Shown piece after piece: positions 7,783 through 13,897 of a DNA stretch of 64,000 nt (positions are counted from its first letter, which is position 1; the number at the start of each line of letters is the position of its first letter). Origin of the DNA: Pseudomonas laurentiana (GTDB lineage: Bacteria; Pseudomonadota; Gammaproteobacteria; Pseudomonadales; Pseudomonadaceae); NCBI RefSeq assembly GCF_014648275.1, contig NZ_BMQU01000003.1, positions 62,001 to 126,000 of the forward strand, in the 5' to 3' direction. The notes beneath the pieces were generated by a model. It had not been told where the DNA came from and did not search any database. It saw only the letters and a list, made by a program, of their open reading frames with translations. Both the position numbers and the translations under genes were made by a program.

Positions 7783-8598
7783 TCACTTCGCGTCGAAAGT
7801 GCCAAGGGAAAGCGAAGCGGCCGCCCCTACTTTTTCATCGAGCACCGCCTTAAATTCTTGGGCGATCTCTTCGCGCTGGGCTTCTTCGCCGATCCAGCGC
7901 AGCTTCAGCACCGGCTGAGTGCCGCTGGTGATGACCGAAACGCGCAGTCGAATCACCTGTTCGCCCAGGCCCTCAAACGGGATGACCTTGAAGTCCAGCC
8001 AAGCCGGCAGGGTCTCTTTGCTACTGGCTTCGATCTGGTCCATGGTGCTGCGGCTGGCGCGGGTCTCGCCAACTGCGTGATCGCTTTCCGACGAGGCTTT
8101 CACGGTGATGGTGCGCACTGCAGCGATTGCCTTGGCGATCGACATGCCGGTGCCATCTTCGGCTGTGGCTACCAGGTGCTGGTGCCAGTCTTCAATCCAG
8201 TCGCTCATGGCCTTCTGGTTCATGGCTTGGCCGCCCACCGCCTGTACAGCGGCGAACGCTGCCGAGGCCTTCAGGCGCAGCACGGCTCGATCATCGGCGT
8301 GTCCTGGGTTCAGCGGGGTGCCGATGTTGAAGAGCACAACGCAGCTCATGGCGTCCTGGTCGATGAAGCCTTTGGCGTCAGGCGCTGCGCGCTCCACGAC
8401 GTACCCGCTGAAGTCAGCCAGCGAATGGGTGGAGTAGGTGCCACGGAAGCGGCTACGGCCGAGCTGGTAGCGCTCCAGGTCGACAACTGTGGCGCTGTCA
8501 GGAACCAGAACAGCAGGGGTGTTGGTCGGCAGGACTTTGCCAGCTGCGGCCAAGGCGTTATCGGTGATGAGCTGGACTGCTTCTTTGCTGAGAGACAT
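7783..8598 (-). CDS. DUF2303 (YfdQ-like) phage protein
   Basis: 271 residues beginning MSLSKEAVQLITDNALAAAG. It has the conserved DLERYQLGRSRFRGTYST and DWIEDWH segments of DUF2303/YfdQ proteins found in the early region of lambdoid phages. The biochemical role of the family is unknown. It forms a unit with the 115-codon gene upstream (start 8972). Confidence 0.82.
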   Translation of the reverse strand: MSLSKEAVQLITDNALAAAGKVLPTNTPAVLVPDSATVVDLERYQLGRSRFRGTYSTHSLADFSGYVVERAAPDAKGFIDQDAMSCVVLFNIGTPLNPGHADDRAVLRLKASAAFAAVQAVGGQAMNQKAMSDWIEDWHQHLVATAEDGTGMSIAKAIAAVRTITVKASSESDHAVGETRASRSTMDQIEASSKETLPAWLDFKVIPFEGLGEQVIRLRVSVITSGTQPVLKLRWIGEEAQREEIAQEFKAVLDEKVGAAASLSLGTFDAK

Positions 8599-8624
8599 TC
8601 GTGTTTTCCTTGCGAGCGATGAGG

Positions 8625-8972
8625 TTAGTTGCGGGGAATTACAGGCGCTTGTTCACGGCTGAACAGCTGGTCGTGCTTTTCGGGGAACAGGGAAAGCTTG
8701 CCGCCGACGCCGACGTGCATTGGTGTATCGAGGCTGGTGTTCTCGCTGCGGGTGCCGCGCTTGGTTGGCACCTTGTAGTCGAGCTTGTGCTTGATCTTGA
8801 CCTGGCTCGACTCACCGATCTGGCTGAAGTCGAGAGTGATGGTCAGCTTCCCGGCTTTGCCGTGATCGACGACGCCCGCAGCGACTTCGGAAAGAGCGTG
8901 GCCGATCTGGCTGGCGAAAGCGCCGCCGTTAAGCTCTTCGAGGAACTCGGCTGTATCGGTTGGGGTTGGCAT
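8625..8972 (-). CDS. Hypothetical phage protein paired with the DUF2303 gene
   Basis: 115 residues from MPTPTDTAEFLEELNGG, a small alpha/beta protein with a regular strand pattern (KLTITLDFSQIGESSQVKIKHKLDYKVP). The stop lies 26 bases before the DUF2303 start. The start at 8972 is chosen over a longer Pro/Arg-rich extension that has no family-like features. Pairing with DUF2303 genes is common in Pseudomonas prophages; function unknown. Confidence 0.7.
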   Translation of the reverse strand: MPTPTDTAEFLEELNGGAFASQIGHALSEVAAGVVDHGKAGKLTITLDFSQIGESSQVKIKHKLDYKVPTKRGTRSENTSLDTPMHVGVGGKLSLFPEKHDQLFSREQAPVIPRN

Positions 8973-9060
8973 GATTTCGTCTCCGTGGGCAGGATGCCGC
9001 TGGGTGGTAGGTCGATATGCTGCTGGCGCCGGCCATGCCGGACGCGGTTTGAAATTCGCT

Positions 9061-9522
9061 TCACGCTGCGGCCTTCTCCTGTCTCCAGGCGCCGACGGCT
9101 TCAAACACTGCGGCGGCCTGGGCCTCTTCAAGCGTCAGGTCTGCCGGAATCGCGATCCACCCGGCTGCCACGATATGCTGCGGGTTGCACTGGGCGCGTA
9201 GGTCCGTGTAGGTGACTTCGATCACGTCGGTGAGATGCGAGGCCAGGTAGTTGCCATGGGGCGCGACTTCGACGGATTTGCAGTACTGCTCGCCATTGGC
9301 CTTCTGGCACATCACGCTCAGGTAGATGGTCCAGCGATGCGGGATGTCGCACACCGCGTCGACGATCTGGCGACTCCGGATGCGGCTGCAGCTCTTCCAG
9401 TTGACCAGGCACTGCTGGCCGCTGGGGTCGATGTTCACCACGGCTACATGGTTGGTGCCCAACAGCGCCCGACAGGCACGCTCGATCCTGGCTCGCATGT
9501 TGTGCGGCTTGCGTTTGCTCAT
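9061..9522 (-). CDS. Hypothetical phage protein, 153 aa
   Basis: Begins MSKRKPHNMRARIERACRALL. The sequence alternates helices and strands (NHVAVVNIDPSGQQCLVNWK) and has several cysteines but no metal-binding pattern I can name. The start overlaps the stop of the next upstream gene (9519) by an ATGA, so it belongs to a small coupled set (10018 to 9061). Known only as a conserved phage hypothetical. Confidence 0.68.
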   Translation of the reverse strand: MSKRKPHNMRARIERACRALLGTNHVAVVNIDPSGQQCLVNWKSCSRIRSRQIVDAVCDIPHRWTIYLSVMCQKANGEQYCKSVEVAPHGNYLASHLTDVIEVTYTDLRAQCNPQHIVAAGWIAIPADLTLEEAQAAAVFEAVGAWRQEKAAA

Positions 9523-9752
9523 AGATCCTCCGCGAGCCTTCGCAGGACTGCGCGCTCTGCGGTGCTTGGCCGGCGCCGCCGACGCTTTAGGATTGTTTCG
9601 GGATCGACCGTCGTGGATCGTGCAGGCAGGGGAGTGTTTCGGAAGCCTTCCACTTCGGTGGCCTGGCCTCCAGCGGCGAAGAACTTGTCGATGCTCGCGT
9701 TCAGCTGCTCAAGTACCTGGAGGCGCGGATCTGGGATAGGTTCGCCGATCAT
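9519..9752 (-). CDS. Small hypothetical phage protein
   Basis: 77 residues from MIGEPIPDPRLQVLEQLNASIDKFF. It ends in a very basic segment (ETILKRRRRRPSTAERAVLRRL), suggesting nucleic-acid contact. The start at 9752 overlaps the stop of the upstream gene (9749) in the ATGA style of this cluster; an upstream in-frame ATG is less likely. Function unknown. Confidence 0.6.
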   Translation of the reverse strand: MIGEPIPDPRLQVLEQLNASIDKFFAAGGQATEVEGFRNTPLPARSTTVDPETILKRRRRRPSTAERAVLRRLAEDL

Positions 9753-10018
9753 TGCCGCGGCACCAGTTTCTGGTCTGCAGCAGTCTCCATGGCTTGCGCG
9801 AAGTACATCGCTACTTGGTAGCGAGGACATTGGCCGATGGGCTTACCAGTTGAGCGCTCAATCACACTCCAGATCTTCTTACCGGAAACCACTTGATAGC
9901 GCACAAGCTCTACCGGATCAGGCTGATCCATCATTGCGCAAAGGTCAGATGGCGTGAGTCGTTCGCGCAAATGAAAGGCGGCCACGCCCTTCACGCGCTC
10001 CTGCATGGCTGGATGCAT
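9749..10018 (-). CDS. Small hypothetical phage protein, 89 aa
   Basis: Begins MHPAMQERVKGVAAFHLRERL. The ATG is preceded by a GAGGAAACCAAC Shine-Dalgarno, itself a potential CsrA-type GGA site. It heads a three-gene coupled run leading to 9061. Upstream lies a 240-base interval with a 17-bp inverted repeat and then csrA. No recognised domain. Confidence 0.62.
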   Translation of the reverse strand: MHPAMQERVKGVAAFHLRERLTPSDLCAMMDQPDPVELVRYQVVSGKKIWSVIERSTGKPIGQCPRYQVAMYFAQAMETAADQKLVPRQ

Positions 10019-10077
10019 GTTGGTTTCCTCTAGGTTTTGATGCCCGTCGACCGGGCGGGGAAGGGCTAGCCGATGGC

Positions 10078-10188
10078 GGCTGCATCGGACTTGGATCGTG
10101 AAGGCTGGGCAATCGACCGGCTAATCCGCGTCGAGGTGGCCACCCCGCTGTTTGCTGGCAACTCATCCGAACCAAGTCCGATGCAGCC
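10078..10188. repeat. Perfect 17-bp inverted repeat in the csrA-downstream gap (possible structured RNA)
   Basis: GGCTGCATCGGACTTGG at 10078-10094 is exactly reverse-complemented at 10172-10188, with 77 bases between. RNA from either strand could form a long 17-bp stem. The leftward transcript of this interval holds several GGA triplets (CATCGGACTT, TTCGGATGAG, CGCGGATTAG). The interval (10019-10259) has no convincing gene. Confidence 0.6.
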
Positions 10189-10259
10189 TGGTGATGGGGA
10201 ACCAGGTGATCGGGCAGTTAACGTCAGGCTGACGTGGCGCTGGTTGTTCTTTGGCTGAG

Positions 10260-10445
10260 TCAGGCGGCTTCTGGGCTGCGCTTCTCAGCCTGGATGCGTT
10301 CGTAGATCTCTTCGCGATGCACGGCAACGTCTGCCGGCGCCGCGATTCCCAGCTTCACCTGCTGGCCATGGACGCTCAGCACGGTCACGCTGATGTCGTC
10401 ATTGATGCGGATGGTTTCGCCAATACGGCGGGTGAGTATCAACAT
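10260..10445 (-). CDS. csrA: CsrA/RsmA-family RNA-binding regulator, prophage-encoded
   Basis: 61 residues, full family length: [20 protein letters not shown] then [24 protein letters not shown]. The RNA-binding edges are intact: the N-terminal LTRR strand with R6/R7 and the VHREEIY segment with R44. CsrA homodimers bind GGA motifs, usually in hairpin loops, and repress or stabilise mRNAs. A prophage copy could retune the host Gac/Rsm network or phage mRNAs. GGA hairpins at 50765 and 50951 are candidate targets. Confidence 0.93.
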   Translation of the reverse strand: MLILTRRIGETIRINDDISVTVLSVHGQQVKLGIAAPADVAVHREEIYERIQAEKRSPEAA

Positions 10446-10504
10446 GGTCCTTCTCCTTGGTTGTCATCCCGCTGCCCACTCAGTGAATGGGCAGAAGTGA
10501 TGCT

Positions 10505-10708
10505 CTATTGCTCGGTGCGCATCTCGTGTCGCGGTGTCCAGCCTGTTGGCATCTTCACCATGCAGCCGACGCCAAACGCATAGCGGGTTGTGCGATCTGT
10601 TTGGTAGCCGTACCAGGCGCAGCCGGTCCAGTTGACCAGTGACATGGCCGTCATGAACAAAGCCAGTACTCCGACGCTGACGATCAATGCCGCCCGCGAC
10701 GCCTTCAT
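10505..10708 (-). CDS. Small single-TM phage protein
   Basis: 67 residues: MKASRAALIVSVGVLALFMTA makes one membrane segment or uncleaved signal. A small exported domain with two cysteines (TGCAWYGYQTDRTTRYAFGVGC) follows. The start overlaps the stop of the TerB gene in an ATGA. Function unknown; a periplasmic-facing protein is the simplest reading. Confidence 0.62.
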   Translation of the reverse strand: MKASRAALIVSVGVLALFMTAMSLVNWTGCAWYGYQTDRTTRYAFGVGCMVKMPTGWTPRHEMRTEQ

Positions 10709-11148
10709 ACTTCGATGCCGTAGTCTTGAGGGCGCAGACCGAAGTGCAGGCCGATTTCCTTCAGGACGACCAGCTCTGCCTGTTCGATCTCGCCGTCGGC
10801 CTGAGTGATGGCGATCATGTTCACAAAGGCTTCCTCGGCATCAGCTTGGACGTTCTTCACGTCGGCCAGCTCGCGTTTGATCGCCAGGCGGCCGACTTGG
10901 AAGTTGGCATTGAGTTGCGCGGTGAAGCGGTTGATGGTGTCGGTAATTTCGCTGCCGAAGTGCGTCAAGTTTGGGTTTGCGCGGATCAGCTCGTCGAGCT
11001 TGGCGACTTCGGCGGCTTCGATCTCGCCATCAGCTGCGGCGATCAGCAGGCCGCCACCCACAATGGCCTGCATCAGGTCACGGTTGACGACCTTCTTCAT
11101 CTCGGCCTGAGCGTTGCCTACTTTCTTGCCAAAAAATTTGCCGAACAT
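10705..11148 (-). CDS. TerB-domain protein
   Basis: 147 residues. Two TerB-type acidic helix pairs are visible (IAAADGEIEAAEVAKLDELI and IAITQADGEIEQAELVVLKEI), giving the conserved A-D-G-E-I repeats of the family. TerB proteins occur in tellurite-resistance operons and in phage-defence or stress contexts. No other ter genes are present, so tellurite resistance should not be inferred. It is the first leftward CDS after the pL leader, apart from the opposed gene at 11288. Confidence 0.85.
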   Translation of the reverse strand: MFGKFFGKKVGNAQAEMKKVVNRDLMQAIVGGGLLIAAADGEIEAAEVAKLDELIRANPNLTHFGSEITDTINRFTAQLNANFQVGRLAIKRELADVKNVQADAEEAFVNMIAITQADGEIEQAELVVLKEIGLHFGLRPQDYGIEV

Positions 11149-11287
11149 GGTGTTTCCTCTGGTTGGGTGATTTCCCGTCTGGCCCTGTCACCAAGGCCAA
11201 TCGGTGAAATTCGAGTGGAGCGTTGGCATGGCCTTTCGCTACTGGTAGCCTCGCGGTGTTGAAACCACTGTCAAAGCTACGGAGTGC

Positions 11288-11641
11288 ATGGAAGTGATGA
11301 TTAAAAAAGCGGTGAGCAGATGCCTGATTGCTGTTTCTATGTTCGGCATCTACTCGGCAGCAGCAAGTGCGGGCGATGAATCGGAGCAGTCAGTAAGCAA
11401 TGCTTTTACGTTGTGCAAGATGCTGGACAGCACTGGCCAACTCACTCAGCCTTGCGAGGTATCCGGCTGGGGTAGCCGGGTTGATATCTCATTGGATGCG
11501 ACTGCAGCGCAGGCAAGAACACTGTGCCCAGCTGTGAAAGGGATGCTCGCCAAAAATAAAATGGCGTTCGGCCCAGGCTGGACCATGAAGGTTTCCTCTC
11601 CATATAGCGGCGATAAAGCTATCGCTACCTGCCCGCTTTAA
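11288..11641 (+). CDS. Small exported protein, cargo gene in the pL leader
   Basis: 117 residues from the first ATG; a second ATG at 11297 (MIKKAVSRCLIAVSMFGIYS) is an equally good start. A Sec signal is clear (cleavage likely after AAASA). The mature part has four cysteines (FTLCKML, QPCEVSG, RTLCPAV, IATCPL), enough for two disulfides. It is AT-richer than its neighbours and opposes the pL transcript, so it is probably a lysogen-expressed moron. Function unknown. Confidence 0.7.
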   Translation: MEVMIKKAVSRCLIAVSMFGIYSAAASAGDESEQSVSNAFTLCKMLDSTGQLTQPCEVSGWGSRVDISLDATAAQARTLCPAVKGMLAKNKMAFGPGWTMKVSSPYSGDKAIATCPL

Positions 11642-11684
11642 GCAGACTTGCGCGATTCATCTATCGTCTCGTGTACCTCCTGTT

Positions 11685-11726
11685 GATTTCCCTGATGCCC
11701 CTCGCGAGAAGGGCATCGAGGAAATC
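11685..11726. other. Strong 42-base stem-loop in the pL leader
   Basis: GATTTCC-ct-GATGCCC pairs with GGGCATC-ga-GGAAATC around a 10-base loop (ctcgcgagaa): 14 of 16 stem positions pair. It lies 44 bases after the stop of the 11288-11641 gene. There is no U-tract on either strand, so a simple intrinsic terminator is unlikely. It may be a processing or attenuation structure. Confidence 0.5.
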
Positions 11727-12155
11727 TGAGTCCCGACCTCGCTACTGGCGACAGGCTGGGGTGTTGCGTCAGCGATGTTTGCCTTGCCCCACTACTGATT
11801 GCAGGTCCGGCGTCCTTGTGGCGTGGGCGTCGAGCTTCCTCCCCATGGCGTCAATCAGCATCTGTTCGCCATGGATCGCAGGTCCTTACAACATGCACGC
11901 TGCAGCTCTGTGTGCCCGGTTGAGTTGGGCAGGGTGCATGAGGTCCGGCGCCCCTCAGTGCCGAAGCTCGGGGCGCTAATTCTGATACTGGTATTCCTGG
12001 CCTCCGTTACTCGCCACGGTTGGCTGGGCGCATTTCTTTCCATACGTTTACGGTTTGGGCTGCCATCACTACTCAGATACGGCGCAGCAGGGTGGGAGTC
12101 GCCCACGCCCGGTGCGTCAGTCTTTTCGCTGGCTGGCAGCCTTTCTGCGATTTGG

Positions 12156-12168
12156 TTGTTAAAGAGCG
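12156..12168 (-). promoter_or_regulatory. boxA-like antitermination site in the pL transcript
   Basis: Read leftward the sequence is CGCTCTTTAACAA, matching the rRNA-operon boxA (GCTCTTTAACA) at its core. It starts about 60 bases downstream of the predicted pL start, the position of nut sites in lambdoid phages. It would recruit NusB/NusE to let RNA polymerase cross the long leader. No N-like protein was recognised. Confidence 0.6.
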
Positions 12169-12231
12169 GTCGGTCCTCTTGAGGTCCTGTCGCTGCCGGT
12201 CCCGATGTGGGGACTGGGTTGCGATGAAAAT

Positions 12232-12274
12232 AGTATTGCCGCCGGAGATAAGTTAAGTCAACTCCGGCGGCGAT
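12232..12274 (-). promoter_or_regulatory. Leftward promoter pL with repressor operator OL
   Basis: Leftward promoter TTGACT (12256-12261), 18-base spacer, AATACT (12232-12237). The -35 lies between operator arms ATTGCCGCCGGAG (12235-12247) and CTCCGGCGGCGAT (12262-12274), which pair at 12 of 13 positions. The same arms flank the -35 of the cro promoter (18249-18287). It is thus a second site for the prophage repressor and should drive the left arm on induction. Confidence 0.75.
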
Positions 12275-12292
12275 ATATTTTGTTGCGCTTAT

Positions 12293-12315
12293 AAAAAAGC
12301 CCGCACTAGGCGGGC
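12293..12315 (-). terminator. Leftward intrinsic terminator after the DUF1654 gene
   Basis: Read leftward, GCCCGC-cuagu-GCGGGC is followed by UUUUUU. It lies between the DUF1654 stop (12334) and pL, so it insulates pL from upstream SOS-controlled transcription. Confidence 0.85.
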
Positions 12316-12333
12316 AAAGAGGGATTCGATAAA

Positions 12334-12597
12334 TCAGTCTTCCTTGGGCACAGTCCAGAAGATCTGCACATTGCCATCGTCACGATGTGCCAGGGTCACG
12401 TTGTCGTTTTCGGAGATCTCGTCGATCAGCCTATCCCAGTCCTCAGGCAGGTCGCCGGGCCGTCGCTCCAGCAATGCTGACTTCGATGTCTGGGCACCGG
12501 TGCTGTTGATGATCTTTTGGATCCTCATGCCGAGCATCTCGTAAGAGCTGGGCAGGGCGGGTGTCTGAGGTTTCGACGCGGGCTTGGGTTTGGCCAT
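12334..12597 (-). CDS. DUF1654-family protein under a LexA box
   Basis: 87 residues from MAKPKPASKPQTPALPSSYE. The SYEMLGMRIQKIINS...LLERRPGDLPEDWDRLIDEI core is typical of DUF1654, a family largely confined to Pseudomonas and its phages. GGAG lies 8 bases before the ATG at 12597. A leftward promoter (TTGCCA, 17 bases, TACTGT) overlaps a LexA box at 12614-12629, so it should be induced by DNA damage. Its function is unknown. Confidence 0.85.
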   Translation of the reverse strand: MAKPKPASKPQTPALPSSYEMLGMRIQKIINSTGAQTSKSALLERRPGDLPEDWDRLIDEISENDNVTLAHRDDGNVQIFWTVPKED

Positions 12598-12613
12598 GAA
12601 GAGCACTCCATTA

Positions 12614-12629
12614 CTGTATGAATGAACAG
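12614..12629. promoter_or_regulatory. LexA (SOS) box upstream of the DUF1654 gene
   Basis: CTGTATGAATGAACAG fits CTG-N10-CAG, with flanking TA on both sides extending the symmetry. It overlaps the -10 of the promoter for the gene starting at 12597. Host LexA would repress the gene until DNA damage. Confidence 0.8.
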
Positions 12630-12659
12630 TATTTTATCTGGAGATGAATGGCAATACGT

Positions 12660-12681
12660 AAAGAGTACATTTGTACTCTTT
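12660..12681. promoter_or_regulatory. Second GAGTAC palindrome, AAAGAGTAC-ATTT-GTACTCTTT
   Basis: Nine-base perfect arms around a 4-base centre. The inner 16 bases match the element at 3042-3057 in the reverse orientation. It lies between the divergent DUF1654 and HigBA promoters. The spacing AGTAC-N4-GTACT resembles boxes described for the second LexA of some pseudomonads (GTAC-N4-GTGC); that link is inference. Confidence 0.55.
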
Positions 12682-12732
12682 GTGCCGGCCTATCAGTCAT
12701 GAACTCAGATAGGGCATGATCGCTTGTTCGTC

Positions 12733-12750
12733 TGTAGCTCAAGGGCTACA
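12733..12750. promoter_or_regulatory. HigBA promoter/operator, TGTAGC-N6-GCTACA
   Basis: A 6-bp inverted repeat overlaps a possible promoter (TTGTTC at 12724, 17 bases, TACACT at 12747) just upstream of the toxin ATG at 12759. Autoregulatory operators of TA modules sit like this. The predicted start is within a few bases of the ATG and there is no Shine-Dalgarno, so the toxin mRNA may be leaderless. Confidence 0.5.
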
Positions 12751-12758
12751 CTCTCGAC

Positions 12759-13064
12759 ATGACCGAGATCATCCGAAGCGAAACGTTCTCTACTTGGCTC
12801 TCCGGCCTTTCGGATAGTCGCGCCAAGATGCGCATCATCACCCGCATAGATCGCTTGGCCGATGGCAACCTCGGAGACGCCAAGCCCATTGGTGACGGCC
12901 TGAGTGAGGCGCGCATCGACTACGGCCCAGGCTACCGGGTGTATTTCATGCAGCAAGGTCGGCAACTGATCATCCTGCTATGTGGCGGCGACAAAAGCAG
13001 CCAGCCCCGTGACATCAAACAGGCTAAGCAGGTCGCAAAGGCCTGGAAGGAGCAAAATCTATGA
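12759..13064 (+). CDS. higB: HigB/RelE-family toxin (phage Gp49-like addiction killer)
   Basis: 101 residues, usual length: MTEIIRSETFSTWLSGLSDSRAKMRIITRIDRLADGNLGDAKPIGDGLSEARIDYGPGYRVYFMQQG then LLCGGDKSSQPRDI. The basic and aromatic residues of the RelE fold (K/R around 23-30, R52, Y59, R60, K79) are kept. Family members cleave mRNA on ribosomes. The gene precedes its antitoxin, as in HigBA modules, and overlaps it by 4 bases. It would stabilise the prophage. Confidence 0.9.
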   Translation: MTEIIRSETFSTWLSGLSDSRAKMRIITRIDRLADGNLGDAKPIGDGLSEARIDYGPGYRVYFMQQGRQLIILLCGGDKSSQPRDIKQAKQVAKAWKEQNL

Positions 13065-13357
13065 GCGAACAATTCTCCCGCTGGGATTCTGCCGAATACC
13101 TCAAGACAGAAGAGGATATCGCCAACTACCTGGATGCTTGTCTGGAAGAGGCGGGCGACGATCCAGCCTTCATTGCCAAGGCGCTCGGCACTATTGCTCG
13201 CGCTCGAGGCATGACCCAGGTGGCGCGTGACGCGGGATTGTCTCGGGAAAGTCTATACCGCGCCCTTTCTGGCGAGGGAAACCCAGAGTTCGGCACAATC
13301 CTCAAGGTGGTCAAGGCGCTTGGTCTGAAGCTGCACGCGCAGCCGGCGCACCCCTAG
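13061..13357 (+). CDS. higA: HigA-type antitoxin with helix-turn-helix
   Basis: 98 residues, start in an ATGA overlap with the toxin stop. The N-terminus (about 1-40) would wrap the toxin. The C-terminal half is a Cro/CI-type HTH (GMTQVARDAGLSRESLYRALSGEGNPEFGTILKVVKALGL), as in addiction-module antidote proteins. It should bind the TGTAGC/GCTACA operator upstream of the pair and repress it together with the toxin. Confidence 0.9.
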   Translation: MSEQFSRWDSAEYLKTEEDIANYLDACLEEAGDDPAFIAKALGTIARARGMTQVARDAGLSRESLYRALSGEGNPEFGTILKVVKALGLKLHAQPAHP

Positions 13358-13478
13358 CGGCAAGTAAGTCAGGAGAGTCTGATCTGATGAGCGCCATGCT
13401 GCTCTCTGAACGATCTGACCCGTAAGGCGCTGAGTGAGTACTTGGAGCACCACGCCTAATTTGGTGTGAGCGCTTTGC

Positions 13479-13715
13479 TCAGTCCTCCGGATCAGCCTCT
13501 TCCTCTGGCTTCCACCTGGCAATCAGGTCAGCCATCAGCTCAGTAATGGTGTCAGCATTGTCTGCCAGTACCTCAAGATGCTCACTGACTCGTTCATACG
13601 TTTCCGTAGAGCCGCGCTGATCGATCCAGATGCTTATTTCTTCCACGGCGCTGCCGAGAGCCATGATGTTCTGGTTGAGGCGGTAGAGAAGGGCGGGAGT
13701 TGGATCGTTTGGCAT
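13479..13715 (-). CDS. Small acidic helical protein, unknown
   Basis: 78 residues from MPNDPTPALLYRLNQNIMALG, predominantly helical and ending in an acidic tail (KPEEEADPED). The start at 13715 is preferred over a longer frame whose extra residues are Trp/Cys-rich and run across a terminator hairpin (13754-13779). It lies in the immunity cargo segment, read leftward and convergent with higBA. Function unknown. Confidence 0.6.
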   Translation of the reverse strand: MPNDPTPALLYRLNQNIMALGSAVEEISIWIDQRGSTETYERVSEHLEVLADNADTITELMADLIARWKPEEEADPED

Positions 13716-13753
13716 GGCGGTTCCTCCGTTGTGAAGGAAAGCGTAGCAGTCAC

Positions 13754-13779
13754 AAAAAAGCCCGGCGCTTGGCCAGGCT
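13754..13779 (-). terminator. Leftward terminator upstream of the 78-aa gene
   Basis: Read leftward, AGCCTGGC-(c)aagc-GCCGGGCT is followed by UUUUU; one stem mismatch. It separates the methyltransferase/nuclease unit from the gene starting at 13715. Confidence 0.7.
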
Positions 13780-13854
13780 CTCTGTAGACGGGGCCAAATC
13801 CATTTGGCTGAGCTCATCGTGTTCTGACGGTGTTACGAGCGGATGACAGGAATG

Positions 13855-13882
13855 AAAAAGCCCACAGAGGCAGACAGTGGGC
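13855..13882 (-). terminator. Leftward terminator after the Dam-type methyltransferase
   Basis: Read leftward, GCCCAC-N11-GTGGGC is followed by UUUUUC, 16 bases after the methyltransferase stop at 13898. Together with 13754-13779 it closes the nuclease-methyltransferase unit. Confidence 0.85.
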
Positions 13883-13897
13883 CCTGCCTTTCGAGCT

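Larger units (their letters stand above)
11642..12231 (-). other. Long non-coding pL leader, about 590 bases
   Basis: No convincing gene is seen between the stop at 11641 and the pL promoter; a leftward 83-codon frame (12106-11855) lacks a Shine-Dalgarno and looks spurious. Read leftward it holds a boxA (12156-12168), short hairpins (for example GTGGG/CCCAC near 12090-12105 and GCCCC/GGGGC near 11955-11980) and a strong 42-base stem-loop (11685-11726). It is probably the untranslated, antiterminated leader of the left operon. Confidence 0.5.

Noticed and set aside
10073-10258. 61-codon rightward ORF downstream of csrA
   Set aside because: It runs through the 17-bp inverted repeat, has no SD and shows no protein-like pattern; a structured RNA is the better reading.
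10705-11148. Tellurite-resistance operon
   Set aside because: Only a TerB-domain protein is present, without TerA, C, D or E, so no resistance function is claimed.
11855-12106. 83-codon leftward ORF in the pL leader
   Set aside because: No SD, Arg/Ser/Pro-rich random composition, and it lies across the leader hairpins.
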